From: Paenibacillus flagellatus
GTDB taxonomy: Bacteria > Bacillota > Bacilli > Paenibacillales > NBRC-103111
Length of the DNA: 64,000 bases
Direction of reading: 5' to 3'
Assembly: GCF_003217775.1 (NCBI RefSeq)
Contig: NZ_QJVJ01000009.1
Coordinates: 248,001-312,000, forward strand
Shown here: piece after piece, positions 61,962 to 64,000 of the stretch
How the letters are laid out: the number at the start of each line of letters is the position of its first letter
Position numbering within the stretch: position 1 is the stretch's first letter
Program-made: the position numbers and the translations under genes
The notes under the pieces: generated by a model
What the model was told of the DNA's origin: nothing
The model's database searches: none
The model's input: only the letters and a program-made list of their open reading frames with translations

Positions 61962-62468
61962 TTATACCACAGTTGCGTCCGAATCGCCGCCGTAAACCAT
62001 ACAGTGGAACTCGTTCGGACCGGTCGGCGTCCCCCGGACGTAGGTGTCGGCGACGGCGAAGCCGGACTTGAGATAAGCGCGTATCGCCCTCGTGTTGGAC
62101 GCCAGCACTTCCAAGTCGATGCCGTTCCGCGGATTCCGCTCCCGAGCGCGGCGGACGATCGCGCGGACGAACGATGGGCCGAGTCCGGATCCGCACAAGT
62201 CCGGCCGCAAGCCGAGCCCGAGACGGGTCCATCCCTCCAGCGGAAAAAACTGCGCGAATCCGCACAGCTCGCCCGATCCGTCCAGCACCGCCTCGTACTG
62301 GGCTGCGCGGACGAGCGGGTCGGCGAACTCCTCCGACCGCTCCGCGAGCTTCTCCCACGGCGCCCAGTCGAACACGTCGTAAGGGGGCGGATACCGCCAT
62401 TCGCATATCGCTTTGCCGTGGCGTTCCTCCATCGGGACGAACGCCCATTCCGTCATCGAACGCTTCAT
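61962..62468 (-). CDS. GNAT-family N-acetyltransferase
   Basis: This 168-residue protein is set to start at ATG 62468, after GAGAGGAGAG; the frame continues 22 codons upstream. The acetyl-CoA loop is LGLGLRPDLCGSGLGPSFVR (about residues 83-102), which fits the R/Q-x-x-G-x-G/A pattern. The start TEWAFVPMEERHGKAICEWR and the core LEVLASNTRAIRAYLKSGF are typical of RimJ/L-like members. The acceptor is unknown. It ends 40 bases from the SWIM gene and may share its transcript. Confidence 0.85.
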   Translation of the reverse strand: MKRSMTEWAFVPMEERHGKAICEWRYPPPYDVFDWAPWEKLAERSEEFADPLVRAAQYEAVLDGSGELCGFAQFFPLEGWTRLGLGLRPDLCGSGLGPSFVRAIVRRARERNPRNGIDLEVLASNTRAIRAYLKSGFAVADTYVRGTPTGPNEFHCMVYGGDSDATVV

Positions 62469-62593
62469 CGCTGCGGGCTCTCTCCTCTCTTGTATTCCCA
62501 TTGTACCGAAAAGTTTACGGAAAATGGGAACCATTTTTCCCGTTCCGGCGTATATATCGATAGTTTTGGATAAGGAACAAGGAGGGCTTGGAC

Positions 62594-63043
62594 GTGGCCA
62601 GACTCGAATATCGGCTGTTGGACGAATCGCGCGGATTTCCGCTGCTGTACTACTACGATTTCATCGACAAGGACGAAGTATCGCTTCGCTTCGCTTGCGA
62701 CTACCTCGTGAAGGACCGAATCGTGTACGAGAAGACGTCGTGCGCGATCGAGCCGCGGACGTACGTCATCTACGTCAAAGTGGCGGAGGAGGAGGACGCG
62801 CTGGCGGGAGGGACCGAGCTGCCCGGACGCTGGGGAGGAATTCGGATCGAGCTTCGGGAATATAAAGAGGGGGCGTCGCATTACCCGGTAGTCCGCGTCC
62901 TGCAATTTCAGGACGACGACGACGCGCTGCTCCACCTGCAGAGCGACTACCTGATGCTGGACGGCGTCGAATGGGCGAAGACGTCCGCGGAGGTGGACGA
63001 GGACCGCAAGGTGTACGTCTACTACGCGCAGCCGTCCCACTAA
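62594..63043 (+). CDS. small protein with an internal duplication
   Basis: This 149-residue protein is set to start at GTG 62594, seven bases after AAGGAGGG; TTG 62588 is too close to the ribosome site. It has two homologous halves: FIDKDEVSLRFACDYLVKDR and IVYEKTSCAI in the first, QFQDDDDALLHLQSDYLMLD and GVEWAKTSAEV in the second, each ending in a YVxYV-like strand. There is no signal or membrane segment and the protein is acidic. I recognise no family. It heads a run with the lipoprotein and ATP-grasp genes. Confidence 0.65.
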   Translation: MARLEYRLLDESRGFPLLYYYDFIDKDEVSLRFACDYLVKDRIVYEKTSCAIEPRTYVIYVKVAEEEDALAGGTELPGRWGGIRIELREYKEGASHYPVVRVLQFQDDDDALLHLQSDYLMLDGVEWAKTSAEVDEDRKVYVYYAQPSH

Positions 63044-63073
63044 CGAATGCGGCAAGCCGCGGGAGGGAATACG

Positions 63074-63373
63074 TTGGAGACGAAAACTGGCAAAACCCGC
63101 AAGCTCGTCGGCCTGTTCGTCGCGGCCGCGCTCGTGGCGGCTCCCGGCTGCGGAAGCCGGACCGCGTCGGCCGGCGAATGCTGGGACAACAACAACGACG
63201 GCTACTGCGACGACGACGGGAGCGCGGTCGGCAGCAGCTATTATTATTCGAACGGGCAGAAGCGGTATTACAAAAGCTCGACAAGCTCCGGAAGCTCCTA
63301 TAAGCCGTCGTCCGGCGTGTCGAGCGGCTCGAAGGGCGGCATCGGCAGCTCGTCCAAGTCGAGCGGCGGATAA
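63074..63373 (+). CDS. small putative lipoprotein with Ca2+-loop-like motif
   Basis: This 99-residue protein is set to start at TTG 63074, six bases after GGGAGGG; ATG 63047 in frame has no ribosome site. The N-terminus (KTRKLVGLFVAAALVAAPGC) is a signal with a lipobox-like APGC, so the product may be lipid-anchored. Mature sequence opens with CWDNNNDGYCDDDG, a DxNxDG loop like calcium-binding ones with two Cys, then a Ser/Gly/Tyr/Lys-rich tail. Small exported proteins of this sort sit next to glutathionylspermidine-synthase-like genes in many bacteria, and one follows here. Confidence 0.65.
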   Translation: METKTGKTRKLVGLFVAAALVAAPGCGSRTASAGECWDNNNDGYCDDDGSAVGSSYYYSNGQKRYYKSSTSSGSSYKPSSGVSSGSKGGIGSSSKSSGG

Positions 63374-63396
63374 ACCGCCGGGAAAGGAAGAGAGTC

Positions 63397-64000
63397 GTGG
63401 ATTACGAAGCGTGGAGGGAGCGGCTGTATGCGCCGCTTCGGGAGGAAGGCACGTTCACATGGGACCGGATGTACGATGAGGAGTACGCCCTGGCGACGAT
63501 TTTGCCGATTTCGGAGACGTTCCGGGGCGAAATCGCCGAAGCGACCGAACGACTCGGCGCGCTGATCGGCCGTACGGTTGGGATCGCGCGGCAGGCCGAC
63601 GACGCGCTGTTCGAGGAGCTCGGTCTTCCCGCCGAGACGTGGCGGGCGGTGCGGATCGCAGTATCCGAGAGCTTGCCGACGGTCATCGGCCGGTTCGATT
63701 TCGCAATGACGGGCGAAGGGCTGAAGATGCTCGAATTCAACGCCGACACGCCGACCGGCATCGTCGAGGCGTTTCACGCGAACGGGCGCATCTGCGCGGC
63801 CTACGGGCTCCGCGATCCGAACGAAGGGATGGCGGACCATCTTCGCGATGCGTTCTTGGAAGCGGCCGCCGCCTATCGGGATAACGGCTACCGGACCGAC
63901 AAGGTCGTCTTCAGCGCGCTCGATTGGCACGAGGAGGACGCGGGCACGACGCGGTACTTGATGCGGCAGTCCGGCTTGCCCGGCGCACGGTTCGCGGCGC
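63397..64000 (+). CDS. glutathionylspermidine synthase-like ATP-grasp protein, 3' truncated
   Basis: The frame starts at GTG 63397 behind GGAAAGGAAG and is open to the end of the window (201 codons seen). The N-terminus VDYEAWRERLYAPLREEGTF, the central RFDFAMTGEGLKMLEFNADT with PTGIVEA directly after it, and WHEEDAGTTRYL match the C-terminal synthetase family of glutathionylspermidine synthase (YgiC/YjfC type). These form amide bonds with ATP. Stand-alone bacterial members have no proven substrate and often travel with a small lipoprotein, as here. The ATP-binding part lies past the end of the window. Confidence 0.82.
   Translation, partial: MDYEAWRERLYAPLREEGTFTWDRMYDEEYALATILPISETFRGEIAEATERLGALIGRTVGIARQADDALFEELGLPAETWRAVRIAVSESLPTVIGRFDFAMTGEGLKMLEFNADTPTGIVEAFHANGRICAAYGLRDPNEGMADHLRDAFLEAAAAYRDNGYRTDKVVFSALDWHEEDAGTTRYLMRQSGLPGARFAA

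Noticed and set aside
1-64000. CRISPR arrays, tRNA or rRNA genes, prophage and insertion sequences
   Set aside because: Reading all intergenic stretches showed no regular direct-repeat array, no tRNA-like CCA/cloverleaf region, no transposase or phage genes.

Overview
This window reads as chromosomal DNA from a GC-rich Firmicute of the Paenibacillaceae (Paenibacillus, Cohnella or a close relative). The evidence is the set of gene types: LplB/YtcP-type sugar permeases with lipoprotein binding proteins but no linked ATPase, membrane-anchored AraC-type regulators with an extracellular sensor, an SLH-anchored giant polysaccharide lyase, a FIMAH-domain lyase, DUF4179 anti-sigma and DUF4434 proteins. 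Shine-Dalgarno sequences are strong and GGAGG-like, and GTG or TTG starts are common. I see no rRNA, tRNA, CRISPR array, prophage or intact insertion sequence.

Layout. (1) 1-1553: 3' part of a PhoX-family protein. (2) 1754-19406: a polysaccharide utilisation locus in one direction: sensor/AraC regulator, binding protein, two permeases, an SLH-anchored PL8 lyase (2249 aa) preceded by a cre-like box, and a heparinase II/III-type lyase (1550 aa). (3) 19407-24721: a palindrome array, a membrane glycosyltransferase, a polysaccharide deacetylase, and an ECF sigma with its DUF4179 anti-sigma. (4) 24878-28614: a tight operon of VOC, double-VOC, GyrI-like, BtrH-like and aldo/keto reductase genes. (5) 28958-32689: a HoxX-like gene without hydrogenase neighbours, then an MHYT-GGDEF-EAL protein. 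(6) 32867-36443, minus strand: a two-subunit ABC exporter with gene scraps at its downstream end. (7) 36811-46977: an amino-sugar locus: murQ, DUF4434 and a ROK kinase forward, a cysteine synthase, then a minus-strand operon (six-hairpin glycosidase-like, NanE-type epimerase, FAD oxidoreductase) divergent from a second AraC-type sensor. (8) 47049-51909: a Tat-exported metallophosphoesterase and a second sugar ABC importer. (9) 51972-57115: a Mn2+ (yybP-ykoY) riboswitch with a TerC-family gene, a secreted beta-propeller protein, and a CPBP-like/TetR pair under two evident TetR operators. (10) 57306-64000: SNF2 helicase with a SWIM protein, an acetyltransferase, and the start of an operon containing a glutathionylspermidine-synthase-like ATP-grasp gene.

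How it fits together. The first locus probably cuts a uronic-acid or glycosaminoglycan-like polymer outside the cell and imports the products. The murQ/ROK/NanE block would funnel MurNAc-6-P and ManNAc(-6-P) towards GlcNAc-6-P. The best regulatory readings are the complete Mn2+ switch at 52017-52183, the TetR operators at 55587-55629, a palindrome behind the murQ promoter, and a 13-base element shared by the murQ and 44.4 kb control regions.
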